DNA of 13,713 bases. Source: an uncultured bacterium (GTDB lineage Bacteria; Bacillota; Negativicutes; Acidaminococcales; Acidaminococcaceae). The notes below the pieces were generated by a model. That model ran no database searches. It worked only from the letters and a program-made list of their open reading frames with translations, and was not told where the DNA came from. The position numbers and the translations under genes are program-made. Within the stretch, counting starts at the first letter, position 1, and each line of letters begins with the position of its first letter. The stretch lies in NCBI GenBank assembly GCA_905215645.1, contig CAJMQS010000052.1:1-13713 (forward strand), written 5' to 3'. Of this stretch, positions 12,866-13,713 are shown piece by piece.

Positions 12866-13654
12866 ATGTACGAATATAAAAATTTGTTGGTGGAAATTGC
12901 AGATGACGGAGTGACTACGGTATCTGTCAACCGTCCGAAATTCCTGAATGCCCTGGATACAGCCACCCTGCAGGAAATGAAAGACTGCTTCAATCGCTTG
13001 GCGACGGATCCGGAGGTCAAAGCAGTGATCATCCGGGGTGCCGGCGAAAAGGCTTTTGTAGCCGGTGCCGATCTGAAAGCCATGAGCACCATGACGGCAG
13101 TGGAAGGGAGAGACTTCTCCAACCTGGGCCATGAAGTGTTCGATGCCATTGAAAAGCTGCCGGTGGTTGCGGTGGCTGCCGTCAACGGCTATGCCTTAGG
13201 GGGCGGCTGTGAACTGGCTCTGGCCTGCGATTTCCGGTTTGCTTCCACCACAGCCAAATTCGGCCAGCCGGAAGTGAACTATGGGATCATCCCTGGATTC
13301 GGCGGCTCCCAGCGCCTGTCCCGTCTGATCGGGAAAGGCTATGCCAAGGAAATGATCTATACCGGTGCCATGGTGGATGCCCAGGAAGCTTTCCGGATCG
13401 GCCTGGTGAATCGGGTGGTGGAACCGGATCAGCTGATCCCTGCCTGTGAAGAAATCTGCCGGAAGATCATGAAAAAAGCACCTATCGCCATTGCCAGCGC
13501 GAAGGATGCCATCAACCGGGGTGCAAGCATGGATCTGGAATCCAGCCTCAGCTACGAAGCCCAGGTGTTCGGGACCTGTTTCGCCACACTGGACCAGAAG
13601 GAAGGCATGAAGGCGTTCCTGGAAAAACGGAAACCGGTGTTTATGAACAAGTAA
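12866..13654 (+). CDS. crt: 3-hydroxybutyryl-CoA dehydratase (crotonase)
   Basis: The enzyme dehydrates 3-hydroxybutyryl-CoA to crotonyl-CoA in the cytoplasm. At 262 residues it fits the single-domain enoyl-CoA hydratase family. AFVAGADLKAM (63-73) and GYALGGGCELALACDF (108-123) form the CoA site and oxyanion hole. Glu116 and Glu136 (in PEVNYGIIPGFGG) are the two catalytic glutamates. The start at ATG 12866 has AGGGGTG (12853-12859) 6 bases upstream; the GTG at 12857 lies in that site. It follows hbd by 20 bases, so the two form a unit supplying crotonyl-CoA to Bcd. Confidence 0.95.
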   Translation: MYEYKNLLVEIADDGVTTVSVNRPKFLNALDTATLQEMKDCFNRLATDPEVKAVIIRGAGEKAFVAGADLKAMSTMTAVEGRDFSNLGHEVFDAIEKLPVVAVAAVNGYALGGGCELALACDFRFASTTAKFGQPEVNYGIIPGFGGSQRLSRLIGKGYAKEMIYTGAMVDAQEAFRIGLVNRVVEPDQLIPACEEICRKIMKKAPIAIASAKDAINRGASMDLESSLSYEAQVFGTCFATLDQKEGMKAFLEKRKPVFMNK

Positions 13655-13655
13655 G

Positions 13656-13670
13656 GGCTGCTGCGCAGCC
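13656..13670 (+). other. Hairpin directly after crt
   Basis: GGCTGC (13656-13661) and GCAGCC (13665-13670) form a 6-bp stem with a 3-base loop immediately after the crt stop. No T-run follows, so termination is doubtful. It may simply protect the 3' end, with transcription continuing past the right edge. Confidence 0.4.
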
Positions 13671-13672
13671 TG

Positions 13673-13700
13673 TCAGCGGTCAGCTGTCAACGGTCAGCGG
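13673..13700. repeat. Four-unit 7-bp tandem repeat
   Basis: Four heptamers in a row: TCAGCGG, TCAGCTG, TCAACGG, TCAGCGG. This is the clearest member of the 7-bp-period tracts in the window and lies in the spacer after crt. It contains no reading frame of note. Confidence 0.75.
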
Positions 13701-13713
13701 CCCAAGGAAAGAA

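Noticed and set aside
13673..13700. Heptamer tract considered as a CRISPR array
   Set aside because: Units are 7 bases with no spacers, far below CRISPR repeat and spacer sizes, and no cas genes are present.

Overview
The window comes from a bacterial chromosome. It is GC-rich, uses CGG as its usual arginine codon, has mostly AGGAGG-type ribosome binding sites, and carries the acetyl-CoA to butyryl-CoA gene set. The closest fit I can infer is an anaerobic Negativicute resembling Acidaminococcus. That placement is inference from gene content and style; no rRNA is present to confirm it.

Layout. Positions 1-279 hold a possible decayed gene end, a heptamer repeat tract, a hairpin, and a good extended -10 promoter. 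The promoter drives trxA-trxB (thioredoxin and its reductase, 4-base overlap), followed by a cysteine-rich Rrf2-type regulator (1571-2089). A second extended -10 promoter precedes an exported SIMPL/DUF541 protein and a purine nucleoside hydrolase-like gene (2156-3643). The nucleosidase start region contains a 14-bp perfect hairpin. A 191-bp spacer (3644-3834) holds repeats, an inverted-repeat element and a bidirectional terminator facing convergent purC (3835-4710, minus strand).

purC and the next plus-strand group diverge from a 267-bp spacer with a promoter candidate on each side. The plus group is tightly packed: an ACT-domain protein, a UPF0210/DUF711 protein, endonuclease III (nth), an unrecognised 508-residue protein, and a small zinc-ribbon membrane protein (4978-9233).

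From 9234 to the right end lies a four-carbon acyl-CoA module: thiolase (thl), butyryl-CoA dehydrogenase (bcd), 3-hydroxybutyryl-CoA dehydrogenase (hbd) and crotonase (crt). Together these convert acetyl-CoA to butyryl-CoA, or can work in reverse to oxidise crotonyl-CoA to acetyl-CoA, as in glutamate fermenters. No etfA/etfB is visible. The thl leader can form two mutually exclusive folds. Two hairpins between bcd and hbd split the module into thl-bcd and hbd-crt.

No mobile element, CRISPR array, tRNA or rRNA was identified. The most unusual signals are the candidate switching leader of thl, the family of 7-bp-period repeats in three spacers and one gene end, the hairpin inside the nucleosidase start, and the Cys-rich Rrf2 regulator next to trxAB. 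None of these amounts to a demonstrated new system.
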